64,000 nt of DNA from Ophthalmolycus amberensis (GCA_024529925.1 JAFEUB010001066.1:434001-498000); one strand, 5' to 3'. Positions 33,501-46,200 are shown, numbered from the stretch's first letter. Numbers and translations: made by a program. The notes: generated by a model not told the origin, from the letters alone.

Positions 33501-36500
33501 AAGCTTTGCCTTAACTTTAAGTTTGCCGCCTGATTTTGACACATGACCAAGCTGAGAGGAGACTTGTGGCAATGAAAAAACATCTTTTTTCATTTTAGTT
33601 TATTTTTTTACTTTAATTATTTGTCAAATCATGTCTTCAAACTTTGAATTTTCAGGGAATTATTTAAAATTGTAATGTGCTTCCTGAACATACCAACAGA
33701 CACAATGCTTCAGCAATGCAACAGGACACATATGTGTAGTGATGACTGGAGCATTTATCAGGGGATCAATTATGACAATTTCTTCCCCATCTCATAAAAC
33801 CGGCAAAAGACAAGAAAATAAATTAGGTGCATTTTAATTAATTTCATTGTTTCCTGATTAGCTTTTCATTTTCAACTTTTCATATTTCAGTAACAGCATT
33901 CAGGAAGCGTGTTTGTCCTTCCTCAGCAAGAGGAACCAGCTCACGTGTGTGGTTGGTTGGTTCCACCACGTTCCGGCTGCACTTTCATAAGACACAGTGT
34001 AACATAATCAGTATTGAGAAAGCAATTGCCTCCACAGATCTTATTCAACTATGGAGACTTTAAACTGGTGATTCAATACATGGTCAAATACTGATGGCCA
34101 AATGCAGTCTGTCAAAGACTGCAGGGTACAATTATAATCTAGTCATTTGTTTCATCGCTATGACATTGTTAAAACTATAATTAATTAGCAATGAAATCAA
34201 CTTAAAACAGTCACAGATGTCCTGTGAAATCCACAGGGGAACTCTGAACAAATTCTCGGGCACGTGCTGGGCTTCCTTTGTGAATGTGATGGAATTTTTT
34301 CATGTGTAAAATAGGTGTCTTAACTCTGGATTGTTTTCATCATGTTGTGGTAAATATTCCCATGTGGGAAAAAAAATCGTATTTACGTATCTGGATTTTC
34401 ACATCTACAGAATAAACTGTGTGAGCCAGCCTGAGGCATAGGCGAATATGTCATAATGTAAGCATTATTTCTACTGTTTGAATTTTAAATCAGAAGGAAA
34501 ATTATACTTTTGTCCATGTATTTTAACCCCACGTGAGAAGCAATTTGTGGCTCAGTGTCTCGCTCCAGGCAGCACATCATTTGAAGGAAGCATGGATCAA
34601 GCCACCAACCTTAAGACTAGTGGACAACCTGTTCTGAGCTACAGCCATCCTCAATATATATTTCACAGGTTGATTTCTTTTCTTATATGATTGTAATGGA
34701 TTGCTGTTCTGCCTATCTTCATTTTTACAACTTTTAAAGTGAAACTATACATTTTTGAAAACAGGAATAACATATTATTTCTCTTACAGATGGAGAGTTG
34801 AATTAATGAGTGAAAAAATAAATCATTACTCAATTCAATAAAGAACAATGCTGGTGGTATTCCTTATTTTTCTCATTGCCAACAAATCCCACTAAAAGAC
34901 CAAATCCAAAAATGTAAAAAAAAAGCATGTGTTAGTCTATCTCTCAATATTTCCTGACTGTCCTACTCTGTGGCTCAGCATCAAGCCCACTGGTTCCTGC
35001 TGAAGAAGCAAATGTTTTTTTAAAAGGCGAAGAAAGTTATAGCCTACTTACATTTTTTTAACAGCTCCGTAATTTCCTTAAACAGTGGAGCACTGTAGTT
35101 ATTAACAAACAGGAGGAAATGATGTTGGTGAATATTTTCAGCTGCGGATAAAATGTTTACAGCAACAGAGTGGTGTATTCGCTATATCTGGCTTTGGCTA
35201 CACAGCCTACACCTGGTAGTACAATATATTGTTTGTTGCTTTTGGTGTTTCTATGATTTGTTTACATTGAGAAAAAATAAAATGCCACAAGGCTTACCAT
35301 TGGCAGACAACCGTAAAGCATGTGACTTCTGCTAAATCTGCTCAGTATGCTTAGGAGTGAATTTCAACTCACAACATCATTGCTACAGCCTGTGACAGAG
35401 CAAGAAAGCCAGACAAAAACACATCATATTTGATCACCTCCGAAAGCAGAGAAAGGACACAGGCTCTGCCAGGGCAGCGGACCTCAGACTGTAACTGCAA
35501 AAGCAATGCTGCCTATTGTCACACAACGGGCAGTATCGGGTTAATTCCTCCACAGTCTTTCTGTTTAAGGGAATAATGAGCTTCTGCCAGAAGACTCAGC
35601 GCCCTCTGAGCCCTCTGGGTCTCTGAAACACATGCAGGAAATACAGATGCTGTAGAACAGCAAAAAAGGCCAACACTGACATGGTAAGCATGCCATCATG
35701 TGTTTTTTTCCTTTCTTCTCTTTGTCCAACTGTTTGTTCCTCAATACGATGACATGCTGAATGGGAAAAGTGGAACACAACGCAGCAAAGTCATTATGCA
35801 CAGAGGCCGACAGGAGAAGCAGCCAGCTGTATTTCTTGTGTTCAGCATGTGTAGGGGACACGGAGATGGAGGCTGTGGATCCATGTCAGTCACTCAGTCA
35901 GTGGGGCTGTCTGCAGTATGATCGCAGCTCCATCTAGTGTTTCACACTGAGAACTCAGACATGAGGCCAGACAAATTCAGCCAGCTTCAACAATGGTTTG
36001 CAGTCAGCTTACACAGTAAACTCCTATCATTCATCAACTCCTGTCATTTCTTCTGATCATTTAGTCTTTGGAGACTAATCCAAGTTGAAGGCCGAAAATA
36101 ATCTGACTGTGAATTCCGACTATAAATGAGAACAAGGCTACGCATGTTTACCTAACAGTGCGTGTCAGAGCAACTACATTTGACATTTTTGCCAATTTTG
36201 CATTCGTTTTGAAAGAAAGAGAATGAAGAAAAAAGTTACGTATACAGTTTACAAATATTAACAATGACACAAATGCCAGTTCATAAATTCAGGGGACTCA
36301 TAATATGGGGAAATAATTATAGGGATTATAAAAGAAGACGCCACATGTGTTATACAATGGAGGTCCAAACTTTGGCTTCGTCTGTATCATATAAAACAAG
36401 CATAACAGAAACCTAAACATCACATATGGTATTATTTTCACCCACTTTTTCACATTTTCTACAGTTAGTAAAACATGTCCTCTGATGACTTTTAATAATC

Positions 36501-37400
36501 ATTATTTCATGTCAAACTCTTTTTTGTATTTTTTTTTATGAATGCAATCAGTCCTTAAAAAAGGGTTAATAACTATTCTGAGCATTGCAACAATTACATA
36601 ATAACATTTTATATTCTCTGGGCTTTTCAAAAGCCAAACTACTGTTAATGTTTTCTTGGTTCATTTATTTGACAGGGACAATACAGACATACACTGTTAC
36701 ATGAAGAAGTGAGGCAACAGATCTATTCAGGTTCAAACAAGCAAACAAACAGACAACATATTCAGGATAAACAACAACAGCACAGATCAAACAGACCATG
36801 TGTTTATGCATATGTGAGAGTGTGCATGTGTGTGAGTCAAAGGATACATGTTCACAATGTGTTACAATACGCAGACACAACGATCATGTTATTGTGTAAT
36901 ATTTAGTGTATTTTTGTAACAACTTGTCTGGGCCTTCTTGTGAGGGGCCGAATTTATAAGCAGAAAAATTGGTTGAATGTGCTGAATAAAAATCATGATC
37001 TGTGATGTTGAAAAGCAATTATATTGAAAGTACATGATCCAAACTAATTTACTGGAGATTTATCTTACTCTACATTTGATTGTCAGGCAATTTACAAGAC
37101 TAAGACGAGACAACAACTTAATAAGCATTTGTTAATTCAATGGGTTTATGACGAATTTAGCTCAAAAACACTTATTTTGTGTTAAACTTGTAATTTGAAA
37201 GAAATGGCTGATCACTTAAGTTTTAAGAAGGAAGTGTATTAATACAAACATTATTGTAGCATTATTTGAAACTGCTCCCTGAAAATGTTTTATTCCCACA
37301 AACATATAAAAATAAATAATTACAGTTTTATGTTTTCAACAAAAAAGACACAAACATGAGCAAAGAGACTGCATCCAGTCAGGAGAATAAAGTCTGTTAC
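33500..37400. other. Gene-free AT-rich stretch
   Basis: No convincing coding frame. A short LINE-like end (TTTATTTGACAGGGACAATA) is at 36665-36684. The remainder appears unique. Confidence 0.5.
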
Positions 37401-37850
37401 ATCAGAGGAATCACCTTTTGTTTCCAGTCTGGGTTTTGAAATCCGCTGAAGGGCCCGGCCGGCCAGTGGAGCATATTATACAGCCACATGCTGCCTATCT
37501 GGGAGCCGCTGCATGGTGGAAGACTCATCCAGCCTATAGCGCGAACACCTCTCACCCCAACCAGCTTCTTTTTCCTTCACCGCAGCATCTTCGTCTGAGC
37601 TTGCCTGCTGCCGTCGCTGCTGCTGCCGCCGCTGCACCGAGAGAGAATTTACATTTTAATAGGCAGAGCTGCTCACCGTCTCCGAATGAGGGTATGTGTT
37701 CAGGCGAACAGCAGGAAACCCACCCAGCTGCACAAGTTTCCAATGAACCCTCCAGACAATTCCAGAGCCAGGGAAAATGATATTTTTAGCCACTGGGCCT
37801 CCCTGTCTGCAGCTTTTGGCAGCATACACATATATAAATATATACATACA

Positions 37851-37884
<34 letters not shown>

Positions 37885-38260
37885 TGCATATTTTACAAAA
37901 CAAACTCGATCTGTGAAATGAGATCTGATGTGGTGCCAGCTTAGATCAGGGGTGATGAGGTGAGCTCTCTCTGGAAGCCTATGGGAGTGGCTAGACGGGG
38001 AACGAGCAGAGCGGTGGCGGCAGCAGAAAGAAGGCCTGGCTGCGGGCCGGTGTGATCACAAAGCATGACGGTTCCATCACAGCTGTCATTAGGCACCAAA
38101 CAAAAGGCACATCAAGAGCAGGACAGAGAGGAAGAGGCGGAGGGGGGGATGGTCCTCGTCACTTCTGCTCTGTCACAAGGCCTCTTGATGAAGTGTCAGC
38201 CCTGGAGCACGAGGAATGGACACATTTAGGGTTGTTTTAGCCTTTCTAGATTGTATTTAA
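37400..38260. other. GC-richer unique block, possible regulatory DNA
   Basis: GC-rich, with a GCTGCTGCCGCCGCTGC stretch near 37618, a TA/CA microsatellite at 37830-37884 and a CAGCTGTCATTA (TALE/homeodomain-like) motif near 38080. The 120-codon frame 37418-37780 has no family match and low plausibility. Conservation would be the test. Confidence 0.25.
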
Positions 38261-38304
38261 TTGGCTTGTTCCCATCTCCCTATTGATTTTAAAGCATGGA
38301 AAGC

Positions 38305-39107
38305 GGTGACACATGTGGTTCTCAGATGACACCGCCATTCTTGGCTTACTCCACAAAGATTAAGACACATAACTTAATCACTCTGAAATCCAACACTTTG
38401 TGGACCTGTATGATGCTCACCACCTCATGGTGAATGTGAGGAATACTGAGGAGATGAGATTCGACCCAAAGTCAATTGGTGACCATAGTCCAGTAAGCAT
38501 TTACAATGTACCCATAAATCAGGTTTCTTCATATAAATATCTTGGTGTCTGCATTGACAGCTCGCTCACATGGCACATTTGAGAAGGCTTAGACTATGGT
38601 GTTAATAGTAAACTCATGATTCTGTTTTATCAAGTGATTCTAGAGAGTGTAAGTCTATATGGCATACACGTATGGCATGGTAACCTGTCAGGTCAGATAA
38701 AGTCTAAGCTTGCACAGCTTTCTCAATGGCCATGAAGTTCATAAGTAAAAAACAGCAACACTGTCTTCAGCCCTTACATGAAAAATCTGAACGACCTAAC
38801 ATATATTCTGAACCCGGAACTCCAGCTGTTGCCTTCAGGCAGAAGGTTCAGAATGCCATTCTGCAGGCTAATTCAGCACAAAAATGCATTCATCCAAGTA
38901 GTATTATATGATATGATTTTATTGGGGACTAATATATTGTGACTTGTGATTGTCGGCATGTGTATTTAAGCATGAGTATATGTATGATCTATGTTCTATG
39001 TGTGCATAGAGTGGATTGTGACACTGGCAAGTGAATTATGTGATGCAGCGGCTTGGAGCCCAAGCAAATTTTCCTGCGGGAAAATAAAGTGTGTCTTATC
39101 TTATCTT
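38305..39107 (+). mobile_element. 5'-truncated LINE (L2/CR1/Rex type), RT end and 3' tail
   Basis: Reverse transcriptase motifs follow in order on the plus strand: WFSDDTAILGLL (the xADD active-site box with Ser for Ala, at 38316), HHLMVNVRNTEEMRFDPKSI, VSSYKYLGVCIDSSLTW, then LMILFYQVILESVSLYGIHV and WHGNLSGQIKSKL. Stops at 38358 and 38580 and later shifts break the frame. The non-coding tail (AAGCAAATTTTCCTGCGGG, AATAAA) ends in TCTTATCTTATCTT, the short terminal repeats of this class. 5' truncation is normal for target-primed insertion. Confidence 0.85.
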
Positions 39108-39445
39108 TCATCAATTTAGGCAAAACACTGGAAACACTATACACAATAACGGAAATGGGTTCTTGTTATGGTTAAAAAACTGTAGAAAAGGAAAAAGGCA
39201 CAATAAGACTGTAAGTGGAAGGCCAATTAGTCTGCATGTATTTGAGGAACCTGTTCTTATTTTCTCCAATTTAAAACTGCAATAATCAAGATTTATTTTT
39301 GAACAATTTGTTTTGGTTTTACGGCCCGCATCAACCCCTCACTAATTTCAAAATGCTGCCAGCAGCTGTTGTCAGTGAAACAGCTCCAAAAAGCCACTCT
39401 ACCATGTACCTGCTCATCAGCAAATAGTTGACAGACACAGTTAGA

Positions 39446-39692
39446 GGGGGGCGACCGTGGCTCACTGGCTTAAGAGGGTCGTCTGGGAACCGGAAGGTCA
39501 ACGGTTCCATCCCCGACTGGGACGTGTCACGTGTCGAAGTGTACCTGAGCAATACACTGAACCCCTGGCTCCCCGGGTGCTGATCAATGGCAGCCCACTG
39601 CTCCCTATATACAGGGATGGGTCAAATGCAGTAGTCAAATTTTGTGTATGTGTAACAAATGTATATGACAATAAAAATGGTTTCTTCTTCTA
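39446..39692 (+). repeat. tRNA-derived SINE with TTC tail
   Basis: The A box GTGGCTCACTGGC (39457-39469) and B box GGTTCCATCCC (39503-39513) are followed by CTGAGCAATACACTGAACCC and CCCACTGCTCCC, then a tail AACAAATGTATATGACAATA ending TTTCTTCTTC. The tail resembles the 3' end of a fish LINE that would supply its reverse transcriptase. Confidence 0.88.
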
Positions 39693-40360
39693 GAGACTAG
39701 CTGGTGGACTATTTAAAGCTACTATGAGGAATTTTCATTTTGTGTTGACTTGGCAGTCCCTGAGGGCGAAAGTGTTAAGTGTTTTCGAGCACCATAGTCG
39801 CTTTAGAAAACCTCTAATATTACTGCAGCAAGGTCTGAGTTTGTCCCGTTCTGTCCTGGTTCTAGTTCTCTCGTGCCTCCCTTCCCCCCAGAGGGCCGAG
39901 CAATACGGCCTTGGCCTTTGTTAGCTCCCAGACCCCTGTTCCTGGTCGGAGGGGGAACACTGCTGCCGGGCACAGAGCTCTCCATCACCTGCCTGAGCTT
40001 CCGACTGCAGGTTGAAGACTGCAGTGAAGCCGGATCTGTGTCTGTCCGCTAGTCTCTTCCGAAGGCCCCACTGGAGTCCGACCTGAAGAAGTTTCTGGTG
40101 ATCCTGAATCCTTTTATCTGATTTTGCACAATCATGTTGCTCTTTGTCTGCCGGATGTGTAAATAGACTAGGTTTGCCAACACGCTGATATCAACTTCAC
40201 AGGACCCATAAAACCTGAGAGGGATGAGGGAGATTTCCTTTAGGCAATCAAGGGTCTGAAGAGCAGGTATAAAAAGGGGTAACCCCCCTCCACAGCTTGC
40301 TATAAGAGCAGTATTTTAGACTTCAGGATACAGGATTGTCTTTATTTGCCAGTTATGATG
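39693..40360. other. No gene seen
   Basis: A moderately GC-rich stretch (39830-40090) with no coding or repeat identity that I can assign. Confidence 0.5.
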
Positions 40361-40369
40361 AAGTATTAA

Positions 40370-41700
40370 AGGGATAGTTTGGGTGTTTTGAAGTGGGGCT
40401 GTATGAGTTACTTATCCATAGTCAGTGTATAACCTACAGTACATAGCATTTGGCACACCCCCAGTCTGGAAAAGCAGACAGGACGGGAGCAAAACAATGT
40501 ACTGATGTGGACGGAGGCAGCAGCAAAACATCTTTAAAAAAAAAAATAAAAATCTAAGTTCAAGTGTACGCTATATTTAGGATATTTTAAGATGGAGAAC
40601 TAAACTGAAAGTGAAAGTCATCTATACTGTTTTTGTTACTGGAGAAATTAAGCCAATGTTGAAGTGTCAAAAGGGTAGTTCCTCAAATGGCCACTAAGGC
40701 TGGCTCCAAAAGTGAGTCAATTCCCATGTTAAAATGTGTTTCATTTATTTGACAGTACAGCTGCAAACTGGACAGAGGTGGGATAACATGCACCTGGGCT
40801 GATGCAGCAAAGATTCCTCAGTACATTGGTGCCCGAGCTACCAGGTGAGCTACCAGGTGAGCTACCAGGTGAGCTACCAGGTGAGCTACCAGGTGAGCTA
40901 CCAGGTGAGCTTACCAAGTGAGCTTACCAAGTGAGCTACCAGGTGAGTTTACCAGGTGAGCTACCAGGTTAGCTACCAGGTGAGCTTACCAGGTGAGCTA
41001 CCAGGTGAGTTTACCAGGTGAGCTTACCAGGTGAGTTTACCAGGTGAGCTTACCAGGTGAGCTACCTTTACAGCCTGGTAAAAAAATGGCTTTAGTCTTC
41101 AAAACTAATATCCCTGTTCATAACAATGTACAGGGTGAATTCTTATATAACTTACCTGTTTAAATTAAATCAAGGCTGAAATGTAGGCCTAATTGAGGGG
41201 GCATGGTCATTTTAAGTGACAGAGCGGTGTCATCTCAGGTCGTGTGCTGCTAGCCGTCTGTTCTGCTGTGTCACCGCTTCAGCTTCATCGAAGATCCACC
41301 TCTTTGCCCATATTCACAGTTAAGCTGTGTCGTCACTGCCAAGATGGCAATGGCCAGAGCCACCCACTTTGAGCTTCACAACGGTTCTTCAGAAAGCTTT
41401 GATTTACGTCACAGAGACTACGTCTATATTTAATAAAGTCTTGGCTATGAAAAGAGCATGGATAAGTATCACTTTCAGTTTAGGTCCCTGAGTGCTAAAA
41501 AATATCCTAAATATAGTGTATACTGAAACTGATATTGCTTTTTTTAGGTGTCTTGAAGACGTTTTGCTGCTGCCTTGTCAACATCAGTACATTGCTTTGC
41601 TCCTGTGCTGGGGCTCCTGTCTGTTTCTCCAAACTGGGGGCAGCAGACTGCCATGTAGGTGATACAATGCGTTTTCATAAACAATGAGATTGTAGGTTCA
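40370..41700. repeat. Inverted pair of repeat arms enclosing a nested repeat
   Basis: The left arm (about 40425-40620: CAAAACAATGTACTGATGT ... TATATTTAGGATATTTT ... AAACTGAAAGTGA) is matched in reverse complement by about 41455-41665 (TCACTTTCAGTTTA ... AATATCCTAAATATA ... ACATCAGTACATTGCTTTG). The outer sequence AGGGATAGTTTGG with GAAGTGGGGCTGTATGAG is a familiar teleost repeat. Between the arms is a second repeat (TGGCTCCAAAAGTGAGTCAA ... AAGATGGC ... CGTCACAGAGACTACGTC), itself interrupted by a minisatellite. Confidence 0.75.
40836..41065 (+). repeat. 12/13-bp minisatellite with CAGGTGAG core
   Basis: About 18 units of (T)TACCAGGTGAGC; 15 have a perfect CAGGTGAG and three are variants (CAAGTGAG twice, CAGGTTAG once). 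Unit length alternates between 12 and 13 bases. The core equals a consensus 5' splice site and also holds the E-box CAGGTG. Confidence 0.93.
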
Positions 41701-42446
41701 ATTTCACCGTGAAGAATCTGGAAAAACTGAAACAGCCACAGCCGAAAGACTTAATTTTCATGTAAGGGGCTTGACATTGATTCTTGGCGGTGTTGTAAAA
41801 CCACTGATAATTTCAGTTCATTACAGGTCTGCTGGGGAAGCCCTGTTACATGTTGTGTTAGTTCAGATATGGCTTTATACAGAATATAGGCTGTTGCTTT
41901 AGGCAATGACATTTTGACATACATTCTCAAAAACTCAACGTTCTGTTTTTCTTCTCACAGTCTCTTTTCTGTAATACTGTGACGTTCTTCCTGTACTGCA
42001 GCATTCTAGTACACTGGCAATTGAATGCTTTACTTGAAGTATTTTGCTGACAAAACAAAACTCAAACACATTTCGTACCATCTCAGAACTCTTACTGCTA
42101 TTGTTATTACTGCTTTGTCATTTTTCAATGGCAGCAAATAATATGACTAGTAGCGCACGTCCTTTAAACATTTTCCTGTTTATGTCCTTAGTTAAAAAGA
42201 TGTTATCTAAGGGTTCCAACACCACACCCCTCCCACCAGTCTTTGATTTTTCACAGCATCTCTGTTATTCTGGAGTGTGAGACAACACGATGCGTCACAG
42301 CTTCAGGCGTGCGATCTAGACCGGGGCCCCTCCCCACTCTAATTAATAACTATTGAACACGCCAACAACAATCAACACTAATTAAATTGTGTGCCTGTTG
42401 ACAAGGGTACAAGCCTTATCAAAAGGCAGGAAAGTGTGTGTCAGAG

Positions 42447-42484
<38 letters not shown>

Positions 42485-44284
42485 TTCGAGAGGGCATTGG
42501 TCAGTGCCTCTGTTATTCATGATAAGTTAACGAAGTGCCCCAGGTCATAGTTTTAATTGAAAAACCACCAAAACGGCAGACTCTCTGTGGCACTGACTGT
42601 TGGCAGATGCAGGATAGATTAGAGTTACCCACGGAATATTTGCCGTGGGTATCCACTTTGAGAAATTGGCAACCAATTCTTGGTCTTTGGTTGCCATCAG
42701 TGGGAACCACTTTTTAACTCGTCAGAAATAGGGATAGCCCCATCTCTTCCACTGTGTGTGAGAGGAGATTCAACTGTCTCTGTACAATAAACACAGATTG
42801 GAGGTCATCTCTGAAAGTAAAGATGATGGACAAGCTGATGTTGGTGTCACAACCCAAGACTTCAGTGCTGAAGGACCAATTGATCTGTGGTGAGAATCAG
42901 CACAAATGTCCAGAAAACTAAATTACATAAAAATGAATTAAAAAAATAAAAACTTAATTGTAAAGGGAGAGAACGGCTGGGAGAAAATGGCCTCCATATT
43001 TTCTGTTTTTAAGACCAAAAGCTGGTTGCAAGCCCTTTTAAATGTAGTGTTTAACCCTAAATTATTCACTAATGCTTTATAGATCAGTTATTTGCCCTCT
43101 GACTGAGAAGGCCGTTGCTAGTCAAGTTATTAAAACTAACTTAACACTAAATCCTCTTTATTGACATAATGAACTACATGATTATATATGTGCAGTCACT
43201 TTTGCCTTTTCATAAGAGAAAAGCAACACATTTCTTCCTGTAGAGCCGAGGAGCACTGACCAAGCTGTGTTATTTGACGAGTTGGGAGTAAGAAGGCGTT
43301 GTTATAATACAACATGATCCTTGCACAGAGAAAAGGCAGTGAACGACCAGCAATTATGAAGTATTAGGACACTTGACCTTCAAGTCATTATAAAATGTTT
43401 TATAATGTGCCATGATTATAACTATATAGTATTATGAATATTTATGAGTGCATAAAACAATAATCATACAATGTTATTATGCATTATATACATGATATAG
43501 GTGTCATTAAAAAGTGTTTGTAAATTACAATTCATAAACTCTTTGTAAAGTGTGTATTTAGAAAGTGGTGCCCCAAGATGACATGCCATATAAGGTCATT
43601 TATTCAGTGACGCCACATGAACCTCAGTGGGGCTCCACATTTATTGAAAAATTGATTATGAACATGACCTAGAAACCCTTTAACGGGCCTGCTGAAGTCA
43701 AGTTGCCCTACATTCCACCCACTGACAGTCCACTGGGTGCTGCAGTCCCAGTGGAGCTTCAGTACATGAAAAACAAGTAGCTTAGCTTGTTCAAATGGGA
43801 CAGTTCGGGGATTTAAAGACACAAGGTCACTGACACACAGAGCAAGACTGCAGCAAACAGGTGTGTTTGTTAGTGTGTGTGTGTGCAGAAAAAAATCTAT
43901 GTGTGTTCGAGGGGTCAGCAGGGAGCTGGGACGGTAGCAAAGTGTGTGTGCGTGTGTGTGTGTAATTGCTTGTCTTGAGAAACATGCCAGCTCTAGAATC
44001 TTACAGCTCTAATATTACAACTTGTGCTTGGAACAACAAATCAAAAGCCCTCAAGTTTACAAGTGAGACACTTGACCTCAACAAAGCCTAAAGCTAATGA
44101 AACAGCACTTTCCTTCACACAAAGGTTTGGGTGGACAAAGCCAGATGAAAGATACCAGTGTGTTACACAGTATATTGTATTTCCTGGAACATTAAGGATA
44201 AAGTTGTTTTTAGCCATGGTGATATAAATATCAGTTGGTTTCTCCACATCATTGGTCCAAACTAAAATATCTCAACAACTATTG
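41700..44284. other. Gene-free stretch
   Basis: No coding sequence recognised. A GT run lies at 42453-42483. Two neighbouring hairpins are at 42626-42651 (9-bp arms) and 42668-42695 (GGCAACCAA arms). 42310-42410 is unique and rich in TAATTAA homeodomain-like sites. Sequence just before 44285 (TCTCAACAACTATTGGATGG) belongs to a common teleost repeat. Confidence 0.5.
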
Positions 44285-44292
44285 GATGGATC

Positions 44293-45354
44293 CAGTGGTG
44301 GGCCGTCAGGGCCTGCAAGGCCTTCTCTGCTGGCCTAAACAGAATCACAAAGCTATCTATTTTATAATTTTATAATTTTTCTTAAATACACGACATGTAT
44401 TATAATTTATAAAAATATTTTTCCCATTATCTTATGTTGTCATTGCACAGCTACTGTCTTCCTCTGTTGCTCTGCTTCCAGTGCAGCTTGTTTTAAGTAG
44501 AGCTTTTATCCAATCAGATCTCACCTCTGTGTCTCTAGGTAAGAACAGAGGCCCGAGGCCTGCAGACTCACAAGTGAATCCATGTGCAGTTTAATTAAGT
44601 GAATGGGGACGATATTGTTGATTGTCATAGTGTTCAACCAATCAGATCTTTAGTTTGACATGTTGGGCGTATTCTTTGATATGTCAGTTAATATGTCGTT
44701 AATGCTGACGTACTTGTAGGCCAGCTGGCCTACAAGTACGTCAGCATTAACGGGCAGCTCAGTTTTAAGGTGCAGCTCTGCAGTGAGGTGCAGCGTGTGC
44801 TGTGATTGGTCAGTGGGCGAGCACAAGACTATTGGAAAACGAAACTTAAAGTAGCCATCAGAGGCTTAGTCAGAGTAGTAAGAGTTCAAATTGAAAGATA
44901 TGGAATTGGATTTATTTTTTACCTAGCTTTGTTTTTTTAACACTCAATGGCTGAAGGAGGAGAAACTGATTTGTGAGTTGGGATTTAACCATGAGATTAA
45001 ACTCTTTGTCAACAAAGAAAGGAGCCTCCCAGAGGTGCGGTGCCTCAGCTGTTTTTTGTTATTGTTCCGGGTTCAGAGGTCACAGCCCGTTGTCTCCTAC
45101 GTGAGCGTAGTCCACCGAAAACATTATATTTCCCACATATTTAAGCTTCTGCATTTTCCAAATGCACTAGTATTATTCAAACGTATTGTTCGGTTCGTAA
45201 GCCTCGTACCGAACGGTTTAATACGAATACGTGTATTGTTACACCAATAGAAACAAATAACCGTAGCTGTGTCATCATAATGAGATTATTAGGAGGTGTT
45301 TCAGCTGCAGGACAGCACTGAAGGCCCAGGTATAAAATGCACGGCCCGCCACTG
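44293..45354 (-). mobile_element. Non-autonomous hAT element, family CAGTGGTGGGC, copy 2
   Basis: Terminal repeats CAGTGGTGGGCCGT / CAGTGGCGGGCCGT and near-exact 8-bp target duplication GATGGATC (44285-44292) / GATGGATT (45355-45362). Opposite in orientation to copies 1 and 3, shown by the CATTTTATACC block at its right end. 1062 bp, no transposase. It contains a 56-bp perfect palindrome and shares most of its interior with copy 3. Confidence 0.93.
44697..44752. repeat. Perfect 56-bp palindrome
   Basis: Arms of 28 bp meet without spacer at AG|CT: CGTTAATGCTGACGTACTTG runs inward from the left, and its exact complement leaves on the right. Copy 3 of the same element has only one arm's sequence at the corresponding place (61037-61065), so the palindrome is special to copy 2 or was lost elsewhere. 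Confidence 0.95.
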
Positions 45355-45362
45355 GATGGATT

Positions 45363-45900
45363 ACCATGACATTTTGTAAGTATCCTAATGACTAGGGCCG
45401 CCAGCAGATGGCCTGTGTGTTCAACATAACATGCCAACGCACAAACTGGACAAAGCAGGTGCAACTTTGCCTCCCTGTCCCAGGCATGATGTTGAGGACA
45501 AGAAGCATCAAGCTATATGACCCTCGATCTGATATAACTCCTTGAGTTCTTGGGAAGAAAGGAGGGATTTGGTCTAAGTGTAACCCTGCTACGTTCATCA
45601 CAAAGCATCAAGCAACTTTGGTGTACCGACAGGCCGGTTAGCTCACATACTCTCTTAGCTGAGGTCAGGGGGGGGGGGGGGGGGGGGGGTGTCCTGCTTG
45701 GACAAGGAGAACCAGGCAGTGGATGTGGCATCAGCCACCGTCACTCCGCCAACGTGCTTCTCTTTATCAGGGGCCTGAAGTGTTGGTGGACCAAGAACAC
45801 CTGTACTTTGAGGAGGTCGATGTGTTGGTCCTCGATCGAGGCCATATATCACCTACCACTCTGACAGGTCTGTTCCCACCCTGTCAGTGGTAGGGAGGGG
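45363..45900. other. No intact gene; contains a 22-base poly-G run
   Basis: The teleost repeat interrupted by copy 2 resumes at 45363 (TACCATGACATTTTGTAAG). A 22-G run lies at 45668-45689. Around 45770-45850 a faint retroelement-like frame appears (see rejected items). Confidence 0.45.
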
Positions 45901-45949
45901 GGGATGGTAATCATGCCTACCTCCAAAAAGAAGGCTGCCAAACCACCTC

Positions 45950-46200
45950 TGCAGGCGTCGCAGGTGCAGCTGCAACAAACCCCAGTGCCTGTAAGGCCAT
46001 TAATGTTATATCCCATGGCAAATGTAGACTGCCTGCCGCAAGTCCATCTGTCTGTGGTCGGACAGAGTGGCTGCTGCTCCCCTTCCAGTTGATCATGAAC
46101 CCTAACTTGGTTAGTTGTAAGATCAACCGCGATGTCTGGAATGATGCCCATTCTCTGGACTTAGCCATGACAATGAGGTCCTTGATATAAAAGAAGACCC
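45950..46200 (-). pseudogene. DIRS-type reverse transcriptase fragment
   Basis: On the minus strand a frame reads FFYIKDLIVMAKSREWASFQ then LILQLTKLGFMINWKGSS. This matches the DIRS RT pattern YLDDxLIxAxSxxxA, then a short helix and LGFxINxxKS. The second-position Asp of the active-site box is Lys here (YIKD), so it would be inactive even if the frame were whole. It breaks up downstream. Confidence 0.45.

Noticed and set aside
37418..37780. A 120-codon frame with an alanine run
   Set aside because: The alanine run comes from a GCTGCTGCC repeat, there are no splice signals or family motifs, and the opposite strand is also open.
45770..45850. Penelope-like C-terminal motif (FEEVDVLVLDRG)
   Set aside because: Only one short motif matches the F-E-D-x-x-V-x-I-L-D-R-E pattern of Penelope elements, and no RT or GIY-YIG core is nearby.
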